Assembly: GCA_028532985.1 (NCBI GenBank)
Contig: JANCIK010000001.1
Location: forward strand, 3,720,001 to 3,784,000
DNA from: Stropharia rugosoannulata
Lineage: Eukaryota; Basidiomycota; Agaricomycetes; Agaricales; Strophariaceae
Length of the DNA: 64,000 nt
Reading direction: 5' to 3'
Position numbers and translations under genes: made by a program
In this document: one piece after another, positions 13,215-24,842 of the stretch
Numbering within the stretch: position 1 is the first letter of the stretch
How the letters are laid out: every line of letters starts with the position of its first letter
The notes under the pieces: model-generated
The model's database searches: none
Seen by the model: the letters and a program-made list of their open reading frames with translations, nothing else
Told to the model about the DNA's origin: nothing

Positions 13215-15726
13215 GGTGGTTTCAATGTGAAGAAGGTAGGCTGTCTGAAGTGAAGTTGATAAGGCAAACAAACCGCAAGTGTGACGATGAATGATGCTCT
13301 TTATCAGGCAGGACTCGGAGCTGGGCCTGCACTGCCTCTCTTGTCACTCCTTCTGCGTGAGTGCATGTGAATCCTGAAACAGTTGGTTGGCCTCAAGGTT
13401 CGCAGTTGCACTGTCGGTTCGGTCCATCAATCTATCAAGATATTCCAATCCACAGCTGACAAGCTCGGCCCACTTGATTGCAAAAGCATTGTAAGTATAT
13501 CGCCCATCTCTACATTGCATTCAGAGCAACATCTCCTTGAGCGTCGGAGGCTTTGTGTATCCGGCAAGATCAGGCGGTGGTGGTTGTCCATCGGTGAGTG
13601 GTGCCAGCCTTTGCCGAAGCGGCTTCATTTGAATTCAGAGTCAGCTGCATCACATAATCAACCCCTTTGCTGACAGACCTACTATTGCAAGCCTATTGCT
13701 TATTCTGACAAACCACAGCTCTAAAGAAATAGCAAATTTTATCATGGCTGATGTTTTCGAGAGAAATAATATGTAACATACTTGGAGAATGTCCCAATGT
13801 GCAGTGCCACTAAAGTTATATTACTACATTGTAAATGTACAGTATATCAATATTAGTACTGATCTCAGAGCATCCTGAACTTCAAGTTCCGGCAAGCCCC
13901 AAGCGGGAAACTTGGCCCGAATGGAAACGGAGTACACAAAGTGATATGGTACCGCCACGCCCGCGCATTTGCAGGACGTTTCGTTTTTTTGCTGACACAG
14001 TGAGAACGCACTATTTTTGCACAAGTTTATATAGATATCAACAACAACACGGCGAGAACACGTAATTTGCCTCTTGAGCATGACGTTTATTATTATTAGT
14101 ACTACAGAACTGCGCACTTTCAGTCACCGTTCCGGAAGGCTCCCTCCTCGCGCTCCGCTTACTGCCTACTTACACACGGATGCTTATAAAAAGGGGCACA
14201 AAAATACAAGCACAGCTCTCGGTCGCCCAGCTTTGTTCCGAATGCCTACAGTATCCGACCACTGGCGGCGTGTGGTATGACTGTTTTGTAGCACTTGCAA
14301 TTGTTTTACAGTCTGGAATGAGTGAACCCGGACAGCCCTCATGTACGCTCAACGTCGGCCGTTCGAGCGAACCGGGGGTCGTCCGTATGTGTCGGGGCTC
14401 TGTGACGAACCGGTATTTACACAGCTGGCAGAGCATTCGTCTAGATTCTTTTACGCCTACGTGCAACTATATCATTATAAGGCTGACCATCTCGTTTCGT
14501 ATGATGATTCCAGGCCTTTGGGCTCTGGGCGATACGATGGTCTGGATTGTGGCGCGGCACCATTCATTGGTCAGTGACTCTAACAAATCGCAGGACGGAC
14601 AAAAATAACCCTGTTTGTGTCTATAAATAAATCATAGTTCTCGAACTGAGCGCCAAGAAGTTGCCGCCAGGCATCCCTCTTCATACATTCCCCAGTCCCA
14701 AGATGAAACACGTACCTTCATTTAACAAGCACGGAATATACCGAATATCTTAACTGCGGAGATTACGGTCGCTTGGTTTGTGACTGGACCTACATATCAG
14801 ATGTTGCCCTTAGTCAGGAAAAATGTTATCCTATCTCGGCGGAACCTTCCAAGCCGTGACCTATTGCAAGCTCTAACAAACATATAAAGCAGATGGGTAG
14901 ATTTCTATTGGCCGACATTTATGTCTGTTTGATTCGAGCCCACATGGCGGAGGACTGCTGTGGTCCAATTTTTAAATCAGCAGTGCACAGCAAACCATGC
15001 GAGAGTTGCAACTATTTTCAAGGAATCAATTGTTCAATGTCGATTGTCAATTGATTGCTACAAAAAACGTGGTATGGCACAACCGAGTGCAGTGTTCACT
15101 GCATGCCATGTGGCATAAATAAGCTTCAGAGACAAGCAGAGCATCTTCGAGTTAACCTGACACAACTTCAACATGCAATTCCATGTGCTCTAAATGCTGT
15201 TACATATAGATCGAGACTCCTCCACTGGGATATGAGTGTGTATTGCCATGTGCGCATGCGTGTCCATTAAATTCGATTTATGGGAATAGTGCATCATAAA
15301 AATCCAGATGAGATGATGCACTATTGAAACTGCTGTGTATCAGCCACGTTGGCGCTCTTACAGAAACAACTTCTCCCGAAAAAATTCATAGCTATGATTG
15401 TTGACAATCATATTGCTGCGGATGCTCCCGATGAAACGTGTGTACTGAATCCTTTCATATTGTCTTCAAAATAATCGCATTTAAGTCCTTGCATTTCTCG
15501 GAATCGGCGCCTCGAAGTAATCGGTGAATAGGAAGGAGCAAAGCAATGTTATTAAGACATCAAAATGTAGAGCTACAAGCGAAGACAACGCGAGACAACA
15601 GACTAAAAGTACATCTAGATATACAGACCAGTAATTAGAGGGTCGTGAGCACCAACAGTTCGTTTCGTTTCATTTGTTCAAATAGTCCTATTTTTGGGAG
15701 CGTTTGTCACGTAGGAGACAGACTTC
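13215..15726. other. intergenic, no supported gene
   Basis: Holds the promoter of the minus-strand gene ending at 11245 and the 3' flank of the gene at 15727. Frames at 14180-14608 (+) and 14341-14577 (+) overlap each other in different frames, and no splice partners or domains were found. A short perfect inverted repeat lies at 15286-15324. Confidence 0.45.
15286..15324. repeat. 12-bp perfect inverted repeat (hairpin)
   Basis: ATAGTGCATCAT (15286-15297) is followed after 15 bases by its exact reverse complement (15313-15324). It could be a terminator-like hairpin downstream of the gene at 15727, a MITE terminus, or chance. Confidence 0.6.
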
Positions 15727-16572
15727 TTAGACGTGAGCAACTACCATGCGTCTCCATGAAGTAACAGTGGTCTCGCATGTCTTGGAGCGTCCACCTACGG
15801 GCGCGCGGTACTTGGGTGTAGAGGAGGTCTTTGGGGCATTTCCAGTAGAACGACCGAGCATAACTCCTCCTGTGAGGACCGTGCTGACCCCGCCCTGGTA
15901 CAGGTACTTGGTGACGTCCTTTTTATTCGCATCGACAACAGCTGTGACAGGCTTCGCCTTGAGTGCAGGGACAAGGCGAGAGGCATGCGGCCGTGTAGGC
16001 CCAACCTGCGCGTTGCGGACAGACGGCACGTAGCCTGGAGCGGGTGCTGATGGACGCGCAATGGGTTCCAAAGTAATCCGTTTTGTGAGGTTCCTCGAGG
16101 CGTACGTGGGTGATACAATGGAGGAAGGAGCAGTTGAAATGCTGCTTTCAACATCCGACAAAGCAGATGAGCTGGAGTATGACGAGGCCGGAGACGAGGG
16201 GCGTGAGCTCAAAGGCGATCCGGGGAGGGCCAAGCCCATCGGGGGCGCAAAAGTGGGGAAAGTGGCACGAGTGGGGGACGGAGAGAGGATGCCACCGCTC
16301 GCCTGGGTGAGCGCAATGCGCGAAAATATTTCTGCGGCTTCTTCGTCGTGCGTGGCATCGAGTAGCTGTTGAGCAAGCGTCCTAGTCTGGACTCGAGCCT
16401 TGGCGGACTCGAGCGTTGCGCGAAGTTTGTAAATGGAAACGTTCATATCCGTGGAGTTCGTGTGGCCGTAGGAGATATCCTGGGATACCGGGGCGTTGGG
16501 GCAGTCGACCCAGGAGAATAGGTTGTTCGTAAAGTAGGTGGGTTCAACAGCAAGGGAAAATTCGTGAAACAT
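15727..16572 (-). CDS. Ser/Pro-rich protein, unknown function
   Basis: One uninterrupted frame of 281 residues, unusual in this intron-dense window. Seen: an N-terminal helical part (about residues 1-85) with QTRTLAQQLLDATHDEEAAE, then a long Ser/Pro-rich disordered stretch with runs of serine, then a conserved-looking C-terminal block (about 210-260) with KKDVTKYLYQGG, STVLTGGVMLG and KYRAPVGGR. No signal peptide or membrane helix. The C-terminal block resembles sequences I associate with Agaricomycete hypothetical proteins, but I cannot give a role. A CATAAAT box lies near 16803 on the minus strand, followed by a pyrimidine-rich leader. Confidence 0.8.
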   Translation of the reverse strand: MFHEFSLAVEPTYFTNNLFSWVDCPNAPVSQDISYGHTNSTDMNVSIYKLRATLESAKARVQTRTLAQQLLDATHDEEAAEIFSRIALTQASGGILSPSPTRATFPTFAPPMGLALPGSPLSSRPSSPASSYSSSSALSDVESSISTAPSSIVSPTYASRNLTKRITLEPIARPSAPAPGYVPSVRNAQVGPTRPHASRLVPALKAKPVTAVVDANKKDVTKYLYQGGVSTVLTGGVMLGRSTGNAPKTSSTPKYRAPVGGRSKTCETTVTSWRRMVVAHV

Positions 16573-18016
16573 AGTGGAGATAATTGCAAGTCGTTAGTCG
16601 TAATGAAATGAGTCAAACTAGAGAGTCCGCCAGGGAATATGAGTTATAGTAGATTTATGGGAGTCTAGCCGTGAAGATGATAAAAAGAGGCAATAAAGTT
16701 AGAAAGTCGAAGAAAGCGAAGACCAGTGGGATAGAGAGGTTGAGGCCAAACGAAGCTGACTTGAGCTGGGTTGATGATTTAGTTCGAGGAAGCCTTTAGT
16801 ATTTATGAAAAAACATAATGCAAGGGCGAAGCCAGCCACCATTGTCTTTCTTACTCATTGTTCTAGCAATTTTAGGAAAAGCATCAACTGAGCGTCAATG
16901 CACAATGGTTGTTTATTCCTGCTTGGCGTTTAGACCATGGCCAAACAAAGAGAGTACAAAGCCATTGAACAAACTCTTTGCAAACTCTACCCGGAAAACT
17001 CCACCTTACTACGACTTTCTTACGACTGCAGAGGTCGGGTTACTACCTGACATCGGTTTTAGACTACAAGAGGTAGTGATGTCACTCCGACCCAAAGGCC
17101 TCGGTTAAGCGAGGTGATTCGAGAAGACATTTGAGGGATGTACGTCGGAGTCTCACCATACTCAAGCAATTTCGAGGTTAATACAAATGCACTGAGCCCT
17201 GCTGAGCCCTTGGCCAGACGGTGACCACATGTTGACCGGCTCCGCTTTCGTGGATCGAAATAAAGCTGCGGCTGAGGCAAGGCCGGTGCCGGTGCTCTCC
17301 TTAATTTCAACAATTGTAATCGTGGGTCAATCGTGGGTACGAACTACCACGAACTAACACGAACATAATTCATTACTTCGTCCTTCGGTCTTGTACTGCC
17401 CTAACGACTAATACTACTTATACAATGCCACTGGTATGGTTTTCTCTGTTAGACGGCGCGACCTGCTTCGAGTTCCTGGTTTCCAGATTCCAGTGTTCCG
17501 CATAAGTATCGGATATCATTCATTTGTAATGTTCTGCGAATCATCAGTTCAACTTGAGGTGCACAGCTACAATGGTTATCGATATCGATTCCAGCCCCCA
17601 GAGAAGTCAGTGTCCATTGGGCGGGATAGCCTGGGCTATTTATGTATGGGAGAACCATACACCAGGTGGTTACCACCAGGCAGCGGGTATTAATCCATTT
17701 GTCATGATCGTGCGTTAGCTTGTTTTGTTTTCTATGCAGTGTCCAATAAAGCCATAATAAGTGTGTGCTCGGACTTTGAAGGGAAGTCATAATTCGGAGC
17801 GTCATTGCCGTTGATATTCCAGGACGTTGATTGTTCTTGATCTTCAACCTCCACCAGCGGCACCCGCGACATGCATGCTTGACGACCTTTGCCCCCACTT
17901 CTCCACTGAGTCTCGCATCGCACCTGGGTTGGCCATTTTCCGATTTCCCCCTTTCATAATCACGATTCAACGACAAAAGTAGCAAGAAAGAGGGCTGCAC
18001 GACAAACACAAAGTTA
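16573..18016. other. divergent promoter region, no supported gene
   Basis: Lies between the minus-strand gene ending at 15727 and the plus-strand gene at 18017. The frames 17436-17693 (+) and 17449-18024 (-) are antisense to each other and neither shows a domain or signal peptide. Confidence 0.5.
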
Positions 18017-19481
18017 ATGACCACAACTGCGACACCCGCTCACAATATCAGGCAGGACCTGCACATGGCTCCCCGGCGGCGGCTTCCCCATTCAAACCCC
18101 ACGAGCGCAGCGACGACTTCGAGCACTCTACGCAGTCGCGGCGGAACAAGTAGTAGCGGCGGTATCGGCGGAGGTGTAGGCGACCGCATCGTCCATCCTG
18201 AAAGTGGACCACTCCACTCAAATCAGCGGCGTCACCTAAATCAACACCCAGTGCCTACTTTCTCTCAGTTCATAGACTTTCTTGACCCCCCGCCATCGAC
18301 GGTGTTGAGTGTCTTCAGCCCGACGGGGCTGGCATTCCCTGTCGGACCTGGCAGCAACTATCTTGGGGAGGGCCCGAGCGGGAGCCATGCAGTAGAGGTA
18401 GAGATTATGCTGGAGAGTGGTCCAGGGCAATGGGAAAGTGATGGACACGCGAAGATCGAGGAAGTCGACGAGGAGGACCGCGACAGCTTCGAGACACCCC
18501 GTGCGCGCGACGCGAACGACGAGAATATACCCTTGATGTCGACACCGCCTCCAGGGGGAGGCGCGCGGCGCCCTAAACGAGGACTTAGAGAGGCACTTTC
18601 GCGACTCAGTCTGAACTCGGTGGGCTCGCTGCTGGACATTGGCGCGGCAGCCGCGGCGAGCAGCAGCAGTAGCGATCCTCATGAAGTTGCACTTGTAAAG
18701 GAGAATCTGGAGCTGCTCATGGCGGCACAGGAGCATGCCAAGTATATGCATACTGTACGTCTTTCATGCTCAAGATATCTTACCATCGTATTTATCACTC
18801 ATGTGTGTTATTCAGTTTTTTCTAGCACAAAGCACTGACGACGCTGATTTAACGCCATACATTGACCTGTGCACGAAAATTGGGGAGCATCTGGACTCCC
18901 TGCGTTCAACCCTGCTGAAACGGACCAAAATTGGGGCGGAGGAGTGGAGCGTCCGGTCTACCTCGTGGCACCAGAAGTATTCCAAACGACTGGTCTCTCT
19001 TAGAACGTGAATATGAATTCTTTATCTTGCTCGTCTCTTTGAGTATGCTTACAAGTCCCACTAGAACTCTCCAGCGCCTCAGTCGCATGAGCGAAATTGT
19101 GGAGAACCAGCCGTTCCGTCCGCGTCAACGTCTAGTCATCCTGACGAAACTGGGTCAACACGAGGCGAAGCTTGCGGATCTGGCGTCAAAATACAACGTT
19201 TGTTGCCTCGTTTCTGTCTGTGGATGCGGGCGCTGATTACGATTATCTTTTATCTGCACACCATTCAGACGGCATTTGACCGCTTGGGCCTCCGGCACCT
19301 CCACTTCCTCCTCAAGAAAGCGCACAAAGAAGCTCTAAAGCAAAAGACCCAGCGAACCCACATGTCCAAGGCGTCCTTTGAAAAGCTTTGGAAGGATGGC
19401 AAGACATTTCGTGCGGACCTGCGCAGCGACTTCTACGAGCTCAAGCAAAGGTTCTACGATAAGGAGCGGCACAATTTATAA
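18017..19481 (+). CDS. coiled-coil protein, unknown function
   Basis: Four exons: 18017-18754, 18816-19006, 19065-19197 and 19269-19481; 424 residues. The N-terminal 200 residues are low-complexity (Thr/Ser/Gly/Arg-rich, then acidic with EEVDEEDRD, then an RRPKRG basic patch). From about residue 225 the protein is strongly helical with heptad-like spacing: ALVKENLELLMAAQEH, DSLRSTLLKRT, WHQKYSKRLVSLRTTLQRLSR and KLGQHEAKLADLA. It ends with a Lys/Arg-rich helix (FLLKKAHKEALKQK, FYELKQRFYDKERHNL). No signal peptide or membrane span. No family recognised; a scaffold or cytoskeletal role would be a guess. An internal ATG at 18065 is an alternative start. Confidence 0.82.
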
Positions 19482-20435
19482 CCGCGCTCTCACCCTCACA
19501 TATTGAATCTCAATTAACGACTATGAAGAGCGATACTTATGACTACTGCGACGATTATGACGATGACAATGACACCAACTCATGATCACCCATGCACATA
19601 TAACGCCATGCTATTTTGGATCTCTTATCCGCATACATCAAGACATACAATCGTATATCCGCCACTTTTTCACACATCAATCCGCAAATCATTGCAAGGG
19701 CGTTACCACTATACCGTCTTTTTACGTCGCGTTGCTGCCCTGTTCTTGCTGTTCAACCTTATTCTATGGGTGCGATTCTCTGATGTTATCCCCCCAACAA
19801 ACTAAGTAAAGTAATATCGACCCGCTTATCACAGCATATGTGATAGACGGGCGGCACTGCACACTATGGTTAATCTTCCGATGCTTTCTTCTGGACATTG
19901 TTCCTTTACGTTACAGCTCTTACCTGCCTAGATTAGGCTACAAGATCTGGCGTGGAGTGTATTATCTATACCCTCAAGCTGAATATCAACGACGCTATGT
20001 ACATGTAGTTGTATGTACCCTCCTGTATATGTTCTATGTACTTCTTGATTTGGCTAGTTTTATTTTCCGAATTGCGCGTGTTATATAATACATGAACTAA
20101 TAGTCCATGTAACTCGCTATAATAACCTATATAGGAAGCTTGCATGTCTCAATGATTTAATTTTCAGGACCGATGACTATGAGGATTGCGTCCGTCGATA
20201 GACATCTTTCGAGGTTCATAGAGGGCGGATTGACACGAAGACGCGACGCGACGTGTAAAGCTACACGTGGTGGGAAAATAATAGCACGACACTCGGCTGC
20301 ATTATAGTGACTGCTGTTTCTGTTCCAATCACAGAACCGACCAACGTCTCTCCACTCCATATTGTCCCTTTTCTTCTTCGCAATACAAACTCCCTTCGTG
20401 CTACTGTCCCCCAACTATTTCTATACTTTTTAACA
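19482..20435. other. intergenic, no supported gene
   Basis: Holds the 3' flank of the preceding gene and the promoter of the Cwc15 gene. The frame at 19840-20088 (+) is hydrophobic but has no start context or partners. Confidence 0.55.
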
Positions 20436-21578
20436 ATGTCGACAGCTCACAGACCTACCTGGGATCCTGCACAGGCCAAGGATGTGAAAGGTGGTTCACG
20501 CCAGTTCTCCGTGCGCGACATGGCCGCGCACACGAAGCTGAAGTTCCGGTATGTCATATAAGAAAGATTTGTCCTCATTAACACTAATCCCTCTATCTTC
20601 CTTTACTTCTATCTGTGCACTTGTCCAAATTTTACACTGTTTCGTCGTAATGAATGTTTCTTGATGGCGCATAAAGCCAAGTCGGGCAGACGTCGACGGA
20701 CGAAGTAAAGCGTCGGGATCTGCGTGCAGAGTTGCTCGCTGCAGAACACGAAGCACGAAACAAGAAACGGAAAGCTGAGGGCAAACCCCCGCTCATTGAA
20801 GACGCGCCTGCCCCCCCAGCTGACGACGAGGCCAATAAGAGGCGCAAGCTTCTAGAGGAGGCCCTAGCGCTGGATGCTGAAAGCGACGACGAAGAGGAAA
20901 AAGGGTCTTCGAAAGAGGGAAAAGGCAAAGGCAAGGCCAAAGCAGAAAGCGAGGACGACAGGTGTGTGGCCGCGTATATGCATGCTCCATGATCTGTTTA
21001 GCAACCCTCTCCCCATATACAGCGAAGAGGATTCGGATTCGGATTCGGATGACGAGGAGGATGACACTGCGGAGCTGCTTCGAGAATTGGAGAAGATCAA
21101 GCGCGAGCGCGCAGAAGAAAAGGCGAGGCTTGAAGCAGAACAAAGTGCCAGCCAGGCCGCCTCGAGAGAAGCGGAAATCGCTACAGCAAATCCGTTGCTC
21201 AATCTAGCAGCGGCACTCGGACAGGAAACCCCAGGTCTGAGTACCACGGCACCTGGCACCTTCCAGGTGAAGAAACGCTGGGATGACGGTGCGTTATGTT
21301 CTCTTTAGCGTGTCCATTAGAACTCATTGTGTTCTATGTGTCTTCCTTAGATCTTATCTTCAAAAACCAGGCCATGACGCCGAAGACGGGTCAGGGCAAC
21401 TTCGTCAACGATTTGTTGCGGACCGAGTTCCACAAGTACGTCACTCCCTTTTTCTTCTGACAAACCAGAGTTGACTATACGCCACCGTTAGGAAATTTAT
21501 GGCTAAATTTATCAAGGTAAGAAAGTCATCGACATTCAGTGTGCACAGCAGACTTAATCTTCCTATTTCCTTCAGTAA
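20436..21578 (+). CDS. CWC15: pre-mRNA splicing factor Cwc15/Cwf15
   Basis: A small component of the Prp19/NTC-associated spliceosome in the nucleus. Six exons: 20436-20548, 20677-20961, 21023-21288, 21351-21435, 21492-21516 and 21576-21578; 258 residues. Diagnostic N-terminus: RPTWDPAQAK, GGSRQFSVRDM and HTKLKFRQ. The middle is a Lys/Glu-rich helix plus a strongly acidic Ser/Asp/Glu stretch, followed by EELLRELEKIKRER-like helix residues. The C-terminus reads ANPLLNLA, VKKRWDDD, VIFKNQ-like DLIFKNQ, then FHKKFMAKFIK, the family's usual end. After the final Lys a GTAAGA donor (21517) splices to TAA at 21576, so the last exon begins with the stop codon itself. Without that splice a short read-through would follow. 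The identification is secure. Confidence 0.95.
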
Positions 21579-22232
21579 TCTGTTGTATTTGTATACCATG
21601 CATGACATTTTCTTAAACGTAGACTGGCACGTGCAATAAATGTGCCTGACGATTCACGAACCAGGACAATCGCATAAACATTCAATTGGTACCGCTGTGT
21701 ACGACTGATGGACTGTGAACACTTCGAGGAAGCAGCGAGCGTGCCTTTCACCATCTCTTATGTTTCATTCTCAACTTAAAACTGGGTTAATATTCCTGAC
21801 ATTGTTGGCCCAGGATTTTGTGTATATCTTCTCGATACCTTCGTGAGAATACATGCAACCCAATGCTTGTTCTAAAGCGTCTTGAGAATGTACGTAGAGT
21901 TGGGCAGAATGCTAATTGACTTCACGGTGACACTCACGTATCTGGGGCTCAGTGCTGAGCGTCAGATTGATGACCATTTGCGTCTTTAACTGACATGAAA
22001 ACTTAGACTTGATGTCGTTTCTTGTCTTGGTTTTGTCTCGGTTCTTTCGTTCCTGACCGCCTTCATGTTTCTGTCGCTTATCTGATCTTTTTCCTCAGTG
22101 GGTAATAAGAATGAAAACTTGTTTTCTGTGGGCTGACTGGCAAGGTACTACTCAAGTACGCCCAATTTCTATGCGTACGTCAAGCTATTTCACAGTTCAG
22201 AAAGTTGCTATCAACGCTACTGTAGTTCCTGA
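21579..22232. other. intergenic, no supported gene
   Basis: Lies between the convergent 3' ends of the Cwc15 gene (+) and the DUF6535 pseudogene (-). No domain seen in short frames. Confidence 0.6.
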
Positions 22233-22966
22233 CTAACTATTTGTTACATGTAGCTCATCAAGACTTGTAGATACAGGGACATCTGGGTTAATACCAGATT
22301 CTACCGTTGTCGGGAAAGAGTAGGGCACATCTGAACCTGTGAGGGCTGCATTGCTGATATGTCCAGGTGATTTTAGAGCAGAGCTGTTATTCGGTCCACC
22401 GCCAACCAGAAGACTAGGTCTTTCCTGTGCCACCGACGAGAAATATTCATCATATATTTTGAGGGAGATTTGAAGCATATTCAGGTTTGAAATTTTATTG
22501 ATCACTAGCGGAGATAAGACTCTTGTGGCTTCACGGAAGTAGAATGAAGCATGGTAGACCAGCCTTTTGTGTTTGTATATTAAATTTCTTGGTGATATAT
22601 TATCAGTGGTAGTACCGCTTCGGATAAGGTTGCCGAGCGATTCAGTTACAAATTGAACTGTCGAGGCCGATTGAATGCATAGTTGATCAATGACACCTAT
22701 GTCCAAGGTGTTTAAGCACTCGAAGAAGTCCTGTATCAGGCCAGTAAAGAAGAGTTCCCCGTAAAATTTCATTATGTCAGACTCTCCTGGACCAGGTCCG
22801 GCAACAGCTTCAAAGAACAATTGAATGTTCATTGCCCATCTGAGCAAAAGACCTGAGGAGTAAAAAGCAAGCGCAGTAAGAGACAACGATTGTTATGAGA
22901 AAATGAGAATTGCAAACCTATTTTGGCATTGGGTGATATTTGGGATAAGATGATGCATTCCTTGAT

Positions 22967-22969
22967 CTA
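22967..22969 (-). other. in-frame nonsense codon in the DUF6535 pseudogene
   Basis: TAG follows LQTALY and is followed in the same frame by IKECIILSQISPNAKI. The phase at the next donor (22917) matches the frame of the last exon (LLLRWAMN), so a single point change, not a frameshift, explains the stop. An unrecognised intron covering it is the alternative. Confidence 0.6.
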
Positions 22970-23378
22970 ATATAGCGCAGTTTGAAGGCTCTCAGGAAGG
23001 TTGCCATTGTAAAGATTCAAAAGGCTGTTTTTGTCGTAAAGATAGGCTATTAACCTGAGCTCTAGTTCTGCTGCAAGCGCAAGAGCCGTTGGTGATAAAT
23101 TTGGTAGGAAACCGTGGTTTCCATCGTGAAATAGTCGAGCAACGACATAATCTTTGCTGACTTCATCAGGCATTTGATCAAATAAATTCAATGAGTGTTC
23201 AAACTCCCAAGATTCGCCAGAGTAAAATGTATAGTCCCGGGCAATGTATATGGCTGTAGGAAGAGTAGGATTCTTTTCGATGGAAGAGATGGCGGCCGAA
23301 ACAAACTCGTCTGTCAGACTAGAGACATTTCTTATTGATGTCCGAATGCCCTGAAGGATATCAAATAGACTATGAGAT

Positions 23379-23987
23379 TATGGTTGCCCGTTTGCACATT
23401 TATTATTCCGCACATATACTTTAAACTTTTTGCTCCGCACACTTCAATTTTTTGCGCACACTTAACTTTTTGAACCTGCATACTTGTATTTTTGTGCCGC
23501 ACAATTGAGAAAAGTGCGCACATATATCAAAAACATGCCGCACACTTCAAGAAAAGTGCGCAAACATATGAAAAAAATGCCGCACACTTCAAAAAAATGC
23601 CGCACACATCGAAAAACTGGTCCGCACACTTCAAACTTGTTCCGCACATATCAATTTTTGACCTGCACATATTGTTTGCAGGTCTGCGCACACTTCAAAA
23701 TTCGAGCGCGCATATATATCGCTTATTGCCGTGCCTTGGCATCAGCGGCATATTGCCGTTTCCGGCTCATGCCCGGCAACACGGCATGTGGCACAGTAGC
23801 CTGATTATGTTAAAGCACTGCCGGGCTGCGGCCGGTGAATTCCGCCATCACTTAGTCATGTGACCAATAGACGCGCCGCTCTTGCCTGGCTAACTCAACA
23901 GAGATCAAGCACAAAAACATACAAGGGCGTTTACCTAAGGTCCAACAATGTAACAAATCAATTTGTATGCTAATTATCTACCTACTG
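23379..23987 (+). repeat. left terminal inverted repeat
   Basis: The 609-bp arm contains the CCGCACA-rich subterminal array (about 23417-23712), then GC-rich unique sequence, ending at CCTACTG. Confidence 0.9.
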
Positions 23988-24233
23988 TGTGAAAAAATAG
24001 ATCGTAGCTGTAGTACTTGTCTCAATATGACAATATTATGTGAGGGACCGGTGTATTAATAAGCATTTCACCACATTACCGTATACATATTTAAAATGAC
24101 TCTACGTGACACATCAATCCAGTAGTTAGCTACATGTTACTAACTACTTCAACTGCCCTCCGTATAATTTCTTCCTCTAACAAAATGCCCGGTACAAAAT
24201 CAGTAATATGTAAAATAAGATAGTCTTTGCAAT

Positions 24234-24842
24234 CAGTAGGTAGATAATTAGCATACAAATTGATTTGTTACATTGTTGGACCTTAGGTAAACGCCCTTGT
24301 ATGTTTTTGTGCTTGATCTCTGTTGAGTTAGCCAGGCAAGAGCGGCGCGTCTATTGGTCACATGACTAAGTGATGGCGGAATTCACCGGCCGCAGCCCGG
24401 CAGTGCTTTAACATAATCAGGCTACTGTGCCACATGCCGTGTTGCCGGGCATGAGCCGGAAACGGCAATATGCCGCTGATGCCAAGGCACGGCAATAAGC
24501 GATATATATGCGCGCTCGAATTTTGAAGTGTGCGCAGACCTGCAAACAATATGTGCAGGTCAAAAATTGATATGTGCGGAACAAGTTTGAAGTGTGCGGA
24601 CCAGTTTTTCGATGTGTGCGGCATTTTTTTGAAGTGTGCGGCATTTTTTTCATATGTTTGCGCACTTTTCTTGAAGTGTGCGGCATGTTTTTGATATATG
24701 TGCGCACTTTTCTCAATTGTGCGGCACAAAAATACAAGTATGCAGGTTCAAAAAGTTAAGTGTGCGCAAAAAATTGAAGTGTGCGGAGCAAAAAGTTTAA
24801 AGTATATGTGCGGAATAATAAATGTGCAAACGGGCAACCATA
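24234..24842 (-). repeat. right terminal inverted repeat
   Basis: Reverse complement of 23379-23987 over its full length. Confidence 0.9.

Larger units (their letters stand above)
23379..24842. mobile_element. non-autonomous DNA transposon with 609-bp inverted repeats
   Basis: Ends are TATGGTTGCCCG... and its reverse complement. The left arm 23379-23987 and right arm 24234-24842 appear identical over 609 bp, judged by eye and by identical translated frames (123, 106 and 61 aa) in both arms. The 246-bp core (23988-24233) holds no transposase. The element is flanked by ATGAGAT at 23372-23378 and 24843-24849. Each arm carries about ten degenerate copies of CCGCACACTTCAA, a layout like transposase-binding subterminal repeats. 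The high arm identity and exact target duplication suggest recent insertion or arm conversion. Frames inside the arms are probably not genes. Superfamily not assigned; Mutator-like, hAT-like and foldback-type elements are options. Confidence 0.92.

Noticed and set aside
12873..13253. 126-aa plus-strand frame
   Set aside because: Antisense to exon 1 of the F-BAR-like gene; no domain.
14370..14400. Possible tRNA T-arm-like sequence (GTTCGAGCGAAC)
   Set aside because: No acceptor, D-arm or anticodon stems could be paired around it.
14180..14608. 142-aa plus-strand frame
   Set aside because: Competing frame 14341-14577 overlaps it; no signal peptide, domain or splice partner for either.
17449..18024. 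191-aa minus-strand frame
   Set aside because: Hydrophobic N-terminal stretch but no domain, and it overlaps the start of the well-supported 18017 gene.
18236..18751. 171-aa minus-strand frame
   Set aside because: Antisense to the first exon of the 18017 gene, which has supported splice sites.
23417..23712. Possible CRISPR-like array of short repeats
   Set aside because: The repeats are degenerate, unevenly spaced and occur inside transposon arms in a fungal genome.
23492..24737. Pairs of identical open frames (123, 106 and 61 aa) on opposite strands
   Set aside because: They are mirror images produced by the 609-bp inverted arms and overlap each other in different frames; composition is repeat-like, so they are not called as genes.
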